DNA from: Lamellibrachia satsuma
Lineage: Eukaryota; Annelida; Polychaeta; Sabellida; Siboglinidae
DNA length: 64,000 bases
NCBI GenBank assembly: GCA_033239005.1
Contig: BSQZ01000061.1
Coordinates: forward strand, 2,563,501 to 2,627,500
Direction of reading: 5' to 3'
Part shown: one piece after another, positions 25,751-37,995 of the stretch
How positions within the stretch are numbered: the first letter of the stretch is position 1
Layout: every line of letters starts with the position of its first letter
The notes under the pieces: model-generated
What the model was told of the DNA's origin: nothing
What the model saw: the letters and a program-made list of their open reading frames with translations, nothing else
The model's database searches: none
Position numbers and translations under genes: made by a program

Positions 25751-26034
25751 GACCTGTTGAAACGTGGATCTTTCAGCTATTGTGTTAACAAATAATATTG
25801 CGTGCTCAGATTTACAGGGCATATGGGAACTTTAATTGATAGTAAACCCATCATCCCTGGTCGGTTGGGTAACGATGAGCATTTTGTGGGAATGCTCTTT
25901 GAGGTTTGAGCCCAGGCACATTTAGTTCCCAGAAACACGTCGACGGAGACAGAAAGTGGGACTAAGTACAAATGGTTCAGCGGACATCCACATTGTGCGT
26001 GGGATAAACTGACACATCCACGTTTCAACAAGTC
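25751..26034. mobile_element. Inverted-repeat element, 284 bp (possible MITE)
   Basis: The left end (25751-25777, containing tgttgaaacgtggat) recurs inverted at 26008-26034 (atccacgtttcaaca), with about 22 of 27 positions identical. No clear target duplication was found. A minus-strand frame fills the interior but resembles no known transposase. Confidence 0.45.
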
Positions 26035-26040
26035 GATCTA

Positions 26041-26399
26041 ATGACTAATCGTGGATGTGGCCTGGTATTGACGGCACTACACATGGTCTGAGGGATGTAG
26101 CAAGTTCACAGCGCACAAAGACGAATTAAATCTGCCACATCCATTGAATACTGTGCATTTGACAGTTATTTCCAGAACACAGATTCACAGTTTACTTTGT
26201 TCTATTATCAAAATCAGCAATAAGCTGCTAAGTAGTGAACGAGCAGCTGGAGAACTCATTAACATGAATTATTAATCTAACATAAAGATTTAATGGCCCT
26301 AGTTTCATGGCCTGTGCATTTAAGTCAAGTCAATCACTGGTGCTCAATTAAGTTGCAGCATGTATAGCAAATCTTACTTTGCCTCTAATCATTAATCGA
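26041..26399. other. Non-coding DNA, nothing recognised
   Basis: AT-rich unique sequence. Confidence 0.4.
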
Positions 26400-26645
26400 C
26401 TAATTTACACTTGGCAGGCGATCACCAACTAGACTTTTCTAGGAAGCACTCAGCCATCCTGCAATTACCGCATGAAGACTGTTCATTTATACATATGCAG
26501 TGCTATCTATAGGCGGATGCTCATTTCTACAGACCAGTAAACTAAGACAATTTGGAATTAACTAAATTGCCCAAGCTTTGAAACAGCAGCTAGTGGATTT
26601 TAACTCCTGTTCTCTCAAATGAGAGTGTCATTCTAACCACTGCTG
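26400..26645 (-). mobile_element. SINE-like element, copy 1 (tRNA-like head plus conserved core)
   Basis: On the minus strand, a tRNA-like head (about 26645 to 26590: A-box-like TGGTTAGAATG, an arm CTCTC/GAGAG, and a degenerate B box GAGTTAAAATCC) is followed 125 bp on by a 40-bp block (26431-26470). That block matches 34 of 40 positions of 39955-39994, which lies at the same distance from another B-box-like site. A tRNA head, spacer and conserved core is the layout of SINE superfamilies with shared central domains. The exact family was not confirmed. Confidence 0.42.
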
Positions 26646-26651
26646 TGCACA

Positions 26652-26745
26652 CATGCACGCACGCACGCACGCATACACGCACGCAAACATGCACTCACAC
26701 ATGCACGCACACACGCACGCATGCACGCACACACACATAAATAAA
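26652..26745. repeat. CA/CG-rich microsatellite
   Basis: Mixed (cacg)n, (caca)n and cacgcatgcacg units. Confidence 0.9.
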
Positions 26746-27202
26746 AGTAGAGCCAACAATGTGTAAAGCATTGTTAATCGGAGCAGTAATCAAATTCAAT
26801 ATAGCAAAAATTCTTATCCCAAAGCAAAAATGGCCCAGTGCCCCCCCATATACACCAGTGCCTAGTACACCTATGAAATAAAATAGTTAAATCTGGCTAT
26901 AATTGTGTGTGAACAAACAACAAAGCTGGCCTTATTTTAGCTGTACTTGGAACAACTCACTGTGGTGCTTTGTGACTTGATGTCTTCCATTGATCGTGCC
27001 ATGCCGACTTAGTGTGATAGATCACATCAAATGGGATCACGCAAAGCGCACATATTACATGTTGTCTCCAGGGGGCATACAAGGCAGGATAGTTCTTAGA
27101 AACGTTTCTCTCTGACTAACAATGCATGTCGGGTTCTATGAACAAAACACCCAGCGGAAATTAATCTGCATGTCTTGGTTCACTAATGCCATTGTCTGAT
27201 AC
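26746..27202. other. Non-coding DNA, nothing recognised
   Basis: Unique AT-rich sequence with no supported feature. Confidence 0.4.
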
Positions 27203-27566
27203 TTGCTGGTGGTGGTGCTGCTGGTGGTGGTAGTGGTGCTGGTTGTGCTGGTGGTGGTGGGGCTGGTGGTGGTGGTGCTGATGGTGGTGGTGGGGCCAGT
27301 GGTCGTGGCGCTGCTGGTGGCGGTGGTGAGGCTTGTGGTGGTGGGGCTGGTGATGGTGGTGGGGCTGGTGGTGGTGGTGGTGGTGGGGCTGGTGGTGGTG
27401 GTGGGACTGGTGGTGGTGGTGGAGCTGGTGATGGTGGTGGGGCTGGTGGAACTGGTGGTGGTGGTGGTGGTGCTGGTGATGGTGGTGGTGGTGGTGGTGG
27501 GGCTGGTGGTGGTAGTGGGACTGGTGGTGGTGGTGGAGCTGGTGATGGTGGTGGGGCTGGTGGAAC

Positions 27567-27597
<31 letters not shown>

Positions 27598-28195
27598 GAT
27601 GGTGGTGGTGGTGGGGCTGGTGATGGTGGTGGGGGTGGTGGTGGAGCTGGTGATGGTGGTGGTGGGGCTGGTGGAGCTGGTGGTGGTGGTGGTGGGCTGG
27701 TGATGGTGGTCGGGCTGCTGGTGGTGTTTGTGGTGGTGGTGGGGCTGGTGGTGGTAGTGGGGCTGGCGGTGGTGATGGGGCTGGTGGTGGGGCTGGTGGT
27801 GGTGGTGGGGCTGGTGGTGGTGGTGGTGGGGCTGGTGGTGGTGGTGGTGGTGGTGGTGGTGGTGGTGGTGGGGCTGCTGGTGGTGGGGGTGGTGGTGGTG
27901 GTGGTGGTGGGGCTGGTGGTGGTGGTGGTGGGGCTGGTGGTGGTGGCGGTAGTAGGGCTGGTGGTGGTAGTGGTGGTGCGGCTGGTGGTAGTAGGGCTGG
28001 TGGTAGTAGGGCTGGTGGTGGTAGTGGTGGTGGGGCTGGTGATGGTGGTGGTGGGGGTGGGGCTAGTGGTGGTGGAAGGGCTGGTGGTGGTGGAAGGGCT
28101 GGTGGTGGTGGAAGGGCTGGTGGTGGTAGAAGGGCTGGTGGTGGTGGTGGTGGTGGTGGTGGTGCTAGTGGTGGTGCTAGTGGTGGTGGAAGGGT
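27203..28195. repeat. (GGT)n / GGTGGGGCT G-rich tandem array, about 1 kb
   Basis: Variable blocks of ggtggtggtggtggggctgg. The + strand is almost pure G/T with many GGGG and GGTGG runs, so it could form G-quadruplexes and R-loops. Two Val/Gly/Leu-only frames (166 and 222 codons) are repeat translation, not genes. Confidence 0.95.
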
Positions 28196-28239
28196 TTAAT
28201 AATCATTATGTTATTTATGGCTTCATCATGTTCACAGGT

Positions 28240-28655
28240 CTAAGCACACCCACTCTCTCTTACAAGGTGTCTTATATTGTCAGTCTGATCACATCCACAC
28301 TCTCTATGAGATGTCTCGCACTGTCTGATCACATCCACACTCTCTATGAGATGTCTCGCACTGTCTGATCACATCCACTCTCTATGAGATGTCTCGCACT
28401 GTCTGAACACATCCACTCTCTATGAGATGTCTCACACTGTCAGTCTGAACACATCCACTCTCTCTATGAGATGTCTCGCACTGTCAGTCTGAACACATCC
28501 ACTCTCTCTATGAGATGTCTCACACTGTCAGTCTGAACACATCCACTCCCTCTATAAGATGTCTCACACTGTCAGTCTGAACACATGCCTCTATAAGATG
28601 TCAGTCTGAACACATCCACTCTCTCTATATGAGAAGTCTCACATTGTCAATCAGT
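28240..28655. repeat. About 44-bp minisatellite, 9 to 10 imperfect copies
   Basis: Unit cacatccactctctctatga then gatgtctcgcactgtcagtctgaa; several copies have deletions of 4 to 15 bp. Confidence 0.88.
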
Positions 28656-29359
28656 AAATAAATTGATGCAAGTATTCTCATATCATGAAAATTAATTGAA
28701 CAAGTCTTTAGTTGAGCATGAACGTTTGTCATAAAACTACAGATGTTTTGTAGTACACTGTAATATGTCATTATAAGCAGAAATGAGTGATAATAATTGA
28801 GATTTCTATCCTAGAAAATAGCCTGACCATGCACCAGGGTCAGACATAGATGGTGGTGTGGGTTGAATGTTTAATCGCTCTGATGTCTCTAACATGGTTT
28901 GTCACCAGTGACTGTCTAGGTGTGCAGACACATTACTTCCCAGAAAACGTTTCCTATGAACTGATGCCTGAACTCGGGAGTATCTCCTCGCTACAATGGG
29001 CTGCAGCTCATTTCTCTAATGCCTTTCTTAGCAGGTCACCTGCATGAACATTGTAATCAGCAGCTGGCATTGAGATATCAGGTCCACAGCAGCTGTTCAT
29101 GCGTGCATGTGTGCGTGCTTGCATGTGCAGAGCACGCTGCATATTTCATGTATTCAACTTATGTTTTTATAGTAACAAGATCTCTAGGCATTTAGTTTAT
29201 CAATGGCACATGCATGCCTACTTGCACGCACATACACGCACACATATTCTTCACATTGTCATTCATTGGTATTCTTGGCACGTATTATTTCCATACCTAC
29301 TGATAATCCCTGTATTGGGAATTTTTTTGGACTTCCATTTCTTCCAGGATCTTTCCATT
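28656..29359. other. Non-coding DNA, nothing recognised
   Basis: Short frames only; some gcatgcacgt-type microsatellite-like sequence near 29,100-29,240. Confidence 0.4.
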
Positions 29360-30183
29360 TCAAGGCATCTGTATCCAAATATAACAAATATCCCAACATA
29401 AGACAATTTAATGCTTCTGTATCCCAACATAATGCAATTTAATGCTTCTGTATCCCAACATAATACAATTTAAGGCATCTGTATCCCAACATAATACAAT
29501 TTAAGGCATCTGTGTTCCAACATAATACAATTTAAGGCATCTGTGTTCCAACATAATAAAATTTAAGGCATCTGTGTTCCAACATAATACAATTTAAGGC
29601 ATCTGTGTTCCAACATAATACAATTTAAGGCATCTGTGTTCCAACATAATACAATTTAAGGCATCTGTGTTCCAACATAATACAATTTAAGGCATCTGTG
29701 TTCCAACATAATACAATTTAAGGCATCTGTGTTCCAACATAATACAATTTAAGGCATCTGTGTTCCAACATAATACAATTTAAGGCATCTGTGTTCCAAC
29801 ATAATACAATTTAAGGCATCTGTGTTCCAACATAATACAATTTAAGGCGTCTGTATTCCAACATAATACAATTTAAGGCGTCTGTGTTCCAACATAATAC
29901 AATTTAAGGCATCTGTGTTCCAACATAATACAATTTAAGGCGTCTGTATTCCAACATAATACAATTTAAGGCGTCTGTGTTCCAACATAATACAATTTAA
30001 GGCGTCTGTATTCCAACATAATACAATTTAAGGCGTCTGTATTCCAACATAATACAATTTAAGGCATCTGTGTTCCAACGTAATACAATTTAAGGCGTCT
30101 GTATTCCAACATAATACAATTTAAGGCGTCTGTGTTCCAACATAATACAATTTAAGGCGTCTGTGTTCCAACATAATACAATT
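29360..30183. repeat. 31-bp minisatellite, about 27 copies
   Basis: Unit ggcatctgtgttccaacata then atacaatttaa. The left part has gcatctgtgttcc; the right part mixes gcgtctgtattcc and gcgtctgtgttcc, again showing variant blocks. Confidence 0.95.
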
Positions 30184-31442
30184 GTAGTAAAAAAGTAACA
30201 TGATAAAAGTGACACAAAGAAAGAAACAGGAAATAAAGGAAGGGTTAAAAAGTAACGAGTTGTTTGGATTATTATTACTCTTTTATACATTATAAAAGTA
30301 CTTTTGTGATACAATATTGTGTTTGGAAAGTTATGTATGTACACTGCATACATTGATTGATAAAAATATTTTCTTCACTGATTGATACTATAAAGCGCTT
30401 TCATGATTAAAAAAATTTACAAAACGCCATCTAACTGCAATGGCCTCATATTGGCATTATAGTGATCAAGATGATCAAGATGTGGCATACATGTGCTCTA
30501 ACAATCATCCCACTGGCTTCAATGATTATCTTGACTATACCACAAATCAGTCATTAAATGGGAGAAAAATATTTCCTTATACCATTTTCCTAGCAAAATG
30601 TGTTAATTTTATTCCGTAATTTTTTTCCTATTACTTTTCTATCCGATTACCACCTTAATTAGATCATTCATTTATTTATAATTACTCTGTATGCACATCA
30701 ATATTTATGATCGCCACTTGCTGCTGTACTGTCACACAGAGATGTTAACTGTAAAGTTGTTTAACAATTAGATTAAATAATACAGATATAAAACTAGTAC
30801 ATCTTACAATATAAGCCGTTCTAAACTCCCATTCATTTCGCTTAATCAAGACTGCCATGGAAATTTGTTAGTCGCAAGTGTTTATTTAAAAACAACTTAT
30901 TCCACCGCTTCTTTTGCAGTCAACCGATTAAATAAATAATATGTATTTAATATATCCACATCTTAGCAGTAAGCCAGGCACACCATGGACTGTAAAGGCG
31001 CCAACAAATGTGCCATGCAGTTTGCTGCTGTTTATCTGCAATATGATTCTTATGAAAATGGCAGATATCCACCCAAGAGGAAGGAAATGTCAGCCATTAG
31101 TTATTAGAAACCACAGCCTCTGCAGGCAGTAGTGTAATTGCAAATGTTAGCTTTATATCCATGCTACAGAAGTCATCTTTTAGAGGAAATCAAAGACGTC
31201 TTGCCATATTGGTACTTCCTGCCAAATGAGAAACACCAATATTGCATCACATTACACGAAGTCGGCTGTCTGGCTGTTTGTCTCTGCCACTAGGAGGCAT
31301 CCGTGGTTGACACCGGTCCATATGTGTGACATGTGTGTGACATATGTATGACATATGTCATTATGATGTGTATGACATGTGAAATCTGTGTTACAAATGG
31401 CAGTGTTGTATGTTGTTCTGAGCAAAGAAGTACTGCTATATC
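30184..31442. other. AT-rich non-coding DNA
   Basis: No coding or RNA gene signal. Small gtgtgacatatgt repeats occur near 31,320-31,380. Confidence 0.45.
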
Positions 31443-31545
31443 ATGTGTGCATGGGTGTCATGCATGTGTGCATGGGTGTCATGCATGTGTGCATGGGTGT
31501 CATGCATGTGTGCATGGGTGTCATGCATGTGTGCATGGGTGCCAT
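31443..31545. repeat. 21-bp tandem repeat, about five copies
   Basis: tgtgcatgggtgtcatgcatg repeated; the CVHGCHA frame is a by-product. Confidence 0.9.
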
Positions 31546-34104
31546 TCATGCGTGAGGGTTTATAGACCACATAATGCATCAACACATTGGACTATTCATG
31601 GCAGTGCTTTCAGTATCACAAGTTTAAGCAGAAACTAGACTTTGAAGTGGGAGTATTTGCTGGTCTATCTGACATCAGGTGAAAGTGCTGGGGTAGTAAT
31701 AGTGTACTATGAGGGGGGTGGGCTTGTCCTGTCCCATGTACACAACTTGAGTAGGCTTGTCTAAACTGATAGATCTGTAGTTCCCCAAAACTTCGAGTCA
31801 ACTCCTAATGGCCCTAGCTCTAATAGTTGCATCCATATTATACAATGCCACAGATGTGGTCGTCAGCTAGTCGGTTGTATCTGTGAATATTTCTTGAAGG
31901 CATTTCTTGAAGGCATTGAATTAGCAGTAGAACACCAATAATAGTCAATTGTTGTTTTGCTGGTTCATGACAATGCCAGCAAGAGGCGATGTGTGATTGT
32001 TATGTATGTATTGATTGTCTCCGTGGGAGAGCAGTGGCCAGCATCAAGTAACGCCCACTGTCCGACACACCGCCTAGAAATGACACGCATCAGACTAAGT
32101 TCATATCCACATGACAGGGCCAGGGCAATATGGAAGGCACTGGCTGGAGACTGTTGGCAGCTGCCAACAAACACAACTGTTGTATTGACACACATCTGTG
32201 TGAGGCTCTCACTCAGTCACTCAGTCACTCAGTCTCACCTTTGTTTTTTTAGCTGTTGTTGCTGCCAGCTGATGCAGTGTCATCAATCAAAGACGTGATA
32301 AGAAATTGGAGCCAAAGACCGTCACGCCAGCCACCCACTCACTCTACCTGTAGTCTTGCTGTCACCAACACTGTGTGTCGTCACTGTGACCATTACTTGT
32401 GTCACATTGAAGAAGGCCAGCTCGACAGTCGATGTTGGACACTGGCTGAAACATGCGGTGGTGAGTAAAGTTTGTGGGTACTTAATGAAGTCAATTAGTC
32501 AAGAATACATGTTGACTAAACTTAATGAGTCGTGTAATGTGCAGCAGCTTTAATACTAAGTGAGTATGATCTTGCCTAGTAGTATGGTACAGTGTTAGTG
32601 ACAGCAAGCTCTCAGTGAGTATTGTCTTGTGTGAGAGCATGGCATCTCTCAGAGAGTAATACTCAGTGAGTAATACTCAATGAATAATACTCAGAGAGTA
32701 TTTCTTGTCTGGGAGCATGGCACCTCAGTGAGTAATACTCACCGAATATTGTCTCTGAGAGAGTAATACTTAGTGAGTATTGTCTTGCCTAGGACCATAT
32801 ACTAACTTAGTATTTTCCTTATCTGGGAGCATGGAACGTCTCAGTGAGTCATACTCACTGAGTATTGTTCTAGTAAGAATGGGAGAGAACATCTTAGGAC
32901 ATCAGTATTTCCTGTTTGTTCTGTCCTAGTCAAACCATATAAAAATAGACTGCATAATTATTCGCCACATTTGCATTTTTATTACCTCATAAATTGTTGA
33001 TATGCATTTTACCTTGCAACTGTTCTTTCTGATTGTCATAGGCCCATACCACGCAAAGACATCAAAACATAAAATAAAATAACTTTATTGTGTTTTGAGT
33101 TTACTATTTTATCACAGTTACACCAATGAATTAGTTTTGTCCTCCATAAAGTTACTAGCTTAACAATGCCTTTTCAAAATTTTTTAATAAAAGTTCAAAC
33201 ATTACTAACTTCTTTAAGTGACCAAGAGATGGTTCATGTTTTGCTCAAACATAGTTACAAGTATAAAATGTGTATACAGTTATATCTGCAATGTCATAAT
33301 TTGTTAGTAAACAAACTCAGCTGTTGTCCATGTGCATTACTACTTGGTAGAAATAGTTGAAATTCAAACCAACATTTCCTGTTTACCATGTAGTTTATCC
33401 TGCCAGTCTCCGGCTCATATTCATATTTTTTTATCATGTTGTTAGCTGTTTGGTAACCATCATTTGACATCAATGATTTACTGTTATACTGTTACAAGTG
33501 GTTAACATTATAGAACTTTTTAAATACTACTTGTAGTTGGCAAATAACATAGAAACTGTGAATGCAGAAATCATTGTTTATGTAGAGTTAGTAACAGAAA
33601 TATTATCACCATAGTCATTTGACTGTTAATGCCAGTCACTGAGTGATCTTAATGGAGACAGACAGTTACTTGTGGTTTATGATCATGCCAACCTACACAG
33701 TGTATTATGGTAGTTGTCATGTCTGTCTCATGCAGACATTAGCCCATTAAATTTTATGCTCAGTTGGTCTGTTGTAGCCATCATTGTCATTAAACGTATT
33801 GTGTCATTTAACCGCACATTTCTAGTGTCATGTGGAATGTCACTGGAGAGCTTCACGTGAAAAAAATTAGTTTGTGACAATTGATCTTTGACTTATTTCC
33901 CATTTATTAGTTGTACTTATATGACATTGGCCAGAAGAAGAGACATGACAACAATGTGCAGGTGGGGAACACTGTGTGCATATTTGTCCACCCACTCATA
34001 TGAATTATGTATTGGCGTGACCTCAGCTGCGGAATATTTAACCTACAACTAGTACAAGAGGTTTTCAAACAGACAGCGCCTTGTCCTAACTACACTGCTG
34101 AGGA
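31546..34104. other. Non-coding DNA with a degenerate gtgagtaatactca repeat
   Basis: Around 32,560-32,870 the phrases agtgagtaatactcagtgag and gtattgtcttgcctgggagc recur irregularly. The open frames at 31957-32553 overlap on both strands and show no family resemblance. Confidence 0.4.
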
Positions 34105-36645
34105 CATAGGACATGCTGGGTCCCCATGGGAGGCTGGACACATTCTGAAGGAACAAGCAGGGAACTGCTGGGTCCCCGTGGCAGGCTGGACACATTCTGA
34201 AGGAACAAGCAGGGAACTGCTGGGTCCCCGTGGGAGGCTCGACACATTCTGAAGGAACAAGCAGGGAACTGCTGGGTCCCCGTGGGAGGCTCGACACATT
34301 CTGAAGGAACAAGCAGGGAACTGCTGGGTCCCCGTGGGAGGCTCGACACATTCTGAAGGAACAAGCAGGGAACTGCTGGGTCCCCGTGGGAGGCTCGACA
34401 CATTCTGAAGGAACAAGCAGGGAACTGCTGGGTCCCCGTGGGAGGCTCGACACATTCTGAAGGAACAAGCAGGGAACTGCTGGGTCCCCGTGGGAGGCTC
34501 GACACATTCTGAAGGAACAAGCAGGGAACTGCTGGGTCCCCGTGGGAGGCTCGACACATTCTGAAGGAACAAGCAGGGAACTGCTGGGTCCCCGTGGGAG
34601 GCTCGACACATTCTGAAGGAACAAGCAGGGAACTGCTGGGTCCCCGTGGGAGGCTCGACACATTCTGAAGGAACAAGCAGGGAACTGCTGGGTCCCCGTG
34701 GGAGGCTCGACACATTCTGAAGGAACAAGCAGGGAACTGCTGGGTCCCCGTGGGAGGCTCGACACATTCTGACGGAACAAGCAGGGAACTGCTGGGTCCC
34801 CGTGGGAGGCTCGACACATTCTGACGGAACAAGCAGGGAACTGCTGGGTCCCCGTGGGAGGCTCGACACATTCTGACGGAACAAGCAGGGAACTGCTGGG
34901 TCCCCGTGGGAGGCTCGACACATTCTGACGGAACAAGCAGGGAACTGCTGGGTCCCCGTGGGAGGCTCGACACATTCTGAAGGAACAAGCAGGGAACTGC
35001 TGGGTCCCCGTGGGAGGCTCGACACATTCTGAAGGAACAAGCAGGGAACTGCTGGGTCCCCGTGGGAGGCTCGACACATTCTGAAGGAACAAGCAGGGAA
35101 CTGCTGGGTCCCCGTGGGAGGCTGGACACATTCTGAAGGAACAAGCAGGGAACTGCTGGGTCCCCGTGGGAGGCTGGACACATTCTGAAGGAACAAGCAG
35201 GGAACTGCTGGGTCCCCGTGGGAGGCTGGACACATTCTGAAGGAACAAGCAGGGAACTGCTGGGTCCCCGTGGGAGGCTGGACACATTCTGAAGGAACAA
35301 GCAGGGAACTGCTGGGTCCCCGTGGAAAGCTGGACACATTCTGAAGGAACAAGCAGGGAACTGCTGGATCCCCGTGGGAGGTTGGACACATTCTGAAGGA
35401 ACAAGCAGGGAACTGCTGGGTCCCCATGGGAGGCTGGACACATTCTCAGGGAACTGCTGGTGCCCCATGGGAGGCTGGACACATTCTGAGGGAACAAGCA
35501 GGGAACTGCTGGGTCCTCATGGAAGAAATCTCCGGGACAAACAGGGAACTGCTTGGTCCTCATGGGAAAATTGACACACTCCCAGGGAACAAGCATGGAA
35601 CTGTTTGGTCCCCATGGACACAATGGACACAATCTCAGGGAACAGGCAGGGAAATGCTGGGTCCCCATTGGAGAATGGACACACTCTGAGGGAACAAGCA
35701 AGGAACTGCTGTTTCCCCATGGGAGAATGGACACACTCTGAGGGAACAAGCAGGGAACTGCTGTTTCCCCATGGGAGAATGGACGCACTCTGAGGGAACA
35801 AGCAGGGAACTGCTGTTTCCCCATGGGAGAATGGACGCACTCTGAGGGAACAAGCAGGGAACTGCTGTTTCCCCATGGGAGAATGGACACACTCTGAGGG
35901 AACAAGCAGGGAACTGCTGTTTCCCCATGGGAGAATGAATGCACTCTGAGGGAACAAGCAAGGAACTGCTGTTTCCCCATGGGAGAATGGACACACTCTG
36001 AGGGAACAAGCAGGGAACTGCTGTTTCCCCATGGGAGAATGGACGCACTCTGAGGGAACAAGCAGGGAACTGCTGTTTCCCCATGGGAGAATGGACGCAC
36101 TCTGAGGGAACAAGCAGGGAACTGCTGTTTCCCCATGGGAGAATGGACGCACTCTGAGGGAACAAGCAGGGAACTGCTGTTTCCCCATGGGAGAATGGAC
36201 GCACTCTGAGGGAACAAGCAGGGAACTGCTGTTTCCCCATGGGAGAATGGACACACTCTGAGGGAACAAGCAGGGAACTGCTGTTTCCCCATGGGAGAAT
36301 GGACACACTCTGAGGGAACAAGCAGGGAACTGCTGTTTCCCCATGGGAGAATGAATGCACTCTGAGGGAACAAGCAGGGAACTGCTGTTTCCCCATGGGA
36401 GAATGGACGCACTCTGAAGGAACAAGCAGGGAACTGCTGTTTCCCCATGGGAGAAAGGACGCACTCTGAGGGAACAAGCAGGGAACTACTGTTTCCCCAT
36501 GGGAAAATGAATGCACTCTGAGGGAACAAGCAGGGAACTGCTGTTTCCCCATGGGAGAATGAATGCACTCTGAGGGAACAAGCAGGGAACTGCCGTTTCC
36601 GCATGGGAGAATGGATACACTTTGGCGGAACAAGCAGGGAACTGC
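34105..36645. repeat. 52-bp minisatellite, about 49 copies in two subfamilies
   Basis: Left subfamily (34.1-35.4 kb): acaagcagggaactgctggg then tccccgtgggaggctcgaca and cattctgaagga. Right subfamily (35.65-36.6 kb): the same first half, then tttccccatgggagaatgga and cgcactctgaggga. The 35.4-35.65 kb section is mixed, with shortened copies. The unit has no stop codon in any minus-strand frame, and because 52 = 3x17+1 the frame cycles, giving an 851-codon minus-strand open frame with a 52-residue super-repeat. No start context, splice sites or unique domain supports a gene. Confidence 0.95.
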
Positions 36646-37287
36646 AACACTAATGCACAAATATATACAGAACGATATTAGACTAAATACATCACAAACA
36701 GTATTTTTCATATGATAAACACCGAGACCTTGATCAGGCACAGATTAGGGCGGTGCATCTGGTGTGACTTCAAATATTAGGTAATGTTGGGTTTTTTATC
36801 ACAAATTAATCGTAAACATTCGATGCTGTTGAAAACCCTGATCACCACCCTGGGTAGGTAATACTAGGTATGCAGTTGTCTCAAACCAATGTGCCCCTGT
36901 CCCTGAACCCATCCCTTTTGATATATACGCGTACATAAATAAATGTGATTTGTTGATGTGTATGTTTGTATGATGTTAGTGCCGTTGGTGTAGGTCGACA
37001 AATCAGTGGTGTTGTTACCTAGAAACACTGAAGTGTGCTTTCCACCACATTTGGTGATTAGTTTTTCAAGCGAGAGAGTATTATCAGCCAGTCAATACCT
37101 AGTGGTAGGGTTTAAAATATAATCCCTTGTAACTCATCCACATGTCAGACATGATTAACAACCTGTGTTCACTTGAAGGAATAAAGTCGTCAGAGTAGTT
37201 GTAAAATGAACATGTACAAATGTTTATTATCTGCAACGTCTTTATTTCATCTTAGGGGCCAGGCCAAAACCAGTGTTTGATACTAAA
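36646..37287. other. Non-coding DNA, nothing recognised
   Basis: AT-rich sequence between the 52-bp array and the Dispatched partial copy. Confidence 0.45.
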
Positions 37288-37334
37288 CAAAATTGGTTTT
37301 ATTAGGGGACTTAACAGCTGTTTTGTTTAGTGCT
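37288..37334 (+). repeat. Left 47-bp direct repeat flanking the Dispatched partial copy
   Basis: It matches 37949-37995 at 42 of 47 positions (shared caaaattggttttatt and acttaacagctgtttt). It lies 16 bp before the homology with the Dispatched gene begins. Confidence 0.85.
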
Positions 37335-37350
37335 GAGTGAAATGATGTTT

Positions 37351-37949
37351 TCGCCGCCTTCAATAATTACATCTGGGTGAGCGAGCGAATGATGATGGCG
37401 CCGGAAGAGATGCGTCGCGGCTGGTTCATCAGTCTGCTCAACTTCTACGCACGGCAGGCTGGTATCGCTGAGGGCATGCCACTCGTTATCGGCTTCGCCT
37501 TCCTCATGACACTCAACCGTCTCATCACCTTCTATGCCATGCTCAGTATCGCCGCTGCCATCTTTGTCACGATCGCCGCGCTCGTACTGCTCGGCTGGCA
37601 GCTGAACGTTCTCGAGTCCGTCACTATATTGGCCACCGTAGGACTGTCCATAGACTTCACGCTCCACTGCTGCATGGCGTACCGCCTGTTGCCCGACCTC
37701 GATGGACAGATGCGGGTGGCGTGTGGGATGGCCCGCATGAGCAGCCCCGTGGCAGTGGCGGCACTGACGACATTCCTGGCCGGTGCGGCACCTTCCTCAT
37801 GGTTGTCATGGCCGTCAGTTGGACCTACGCAAACTTCTTCTTCCAGTCGCTGCTGCACTGTTTCGGTCCGGAGGCCGGCTTCGTGCAGTTCCACTGGCTG
37901 ACATGTGGGGTGTGTGACGGCAGCAGCTCACGGTGGCGTCGACAAGACC
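37351..37949 (+). pseudogene. disp pseudogene: Partial, broken copy of the Dispatched last exon
   Basis: Closely matches 44026-44705 of the intact gene, from the second half of the transporter (extracellular end WVSERM, then the TM8-TM12 part, to RWRRxDK). Compared with the intact gene it has a 6-bp loss near the start, an in-frame loss of 24 bp (8 residues of the IAIAIA membrane segment) and a 40-bp loss after FLAGA that shifts the frame. The conserved His-Tyr of the DFTLHY motif reads His-Cys. It carries no introns, but its source is inside one exon, so retroposition cannot be told from DNA duplication. It lies upstream of the main gene in the same orientation, probably inside its first intron. 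Confidence 0.92.
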
Positions 37950-37995
37950 AAAATTGGTTTTATTGCGAGACTTAACAGCTGTTTTGCTTGGTGCT
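37949..37995 (+). repeat. Right 47-bp direct repeat flanking the Dispatched partial copy
   Basis: Begins exactly where Dispatched homology ends. It differs from the left copy at five positions. At 47 bp it is longer than usual target-site duplications of LINE-driven retroposition. Confidence 0.85.

Noticed and set aside
27203..28368. Val/Gly/Leu-rich frames resembling a membrane protein
   Set aside because: Translation of the GGT/GGGGCT array.
34049..36604. 851-codon minus-strand open frame
   Set aside because: It is entirely the 52-bp minisatellite read in rotating frames. There is no unique domain, no splice or promoter evidence, and the two overlapping minus frames of 445-460 codons are equally open.
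37377..37901. 174-codon frame as a functional short Dispatched gene
   Set aside because: The frame follows the intact gene only until the 40-bp deletion and then runs out of register; it lacks TM1-TM7 and has an 8-residue loss inside a membrane helix.
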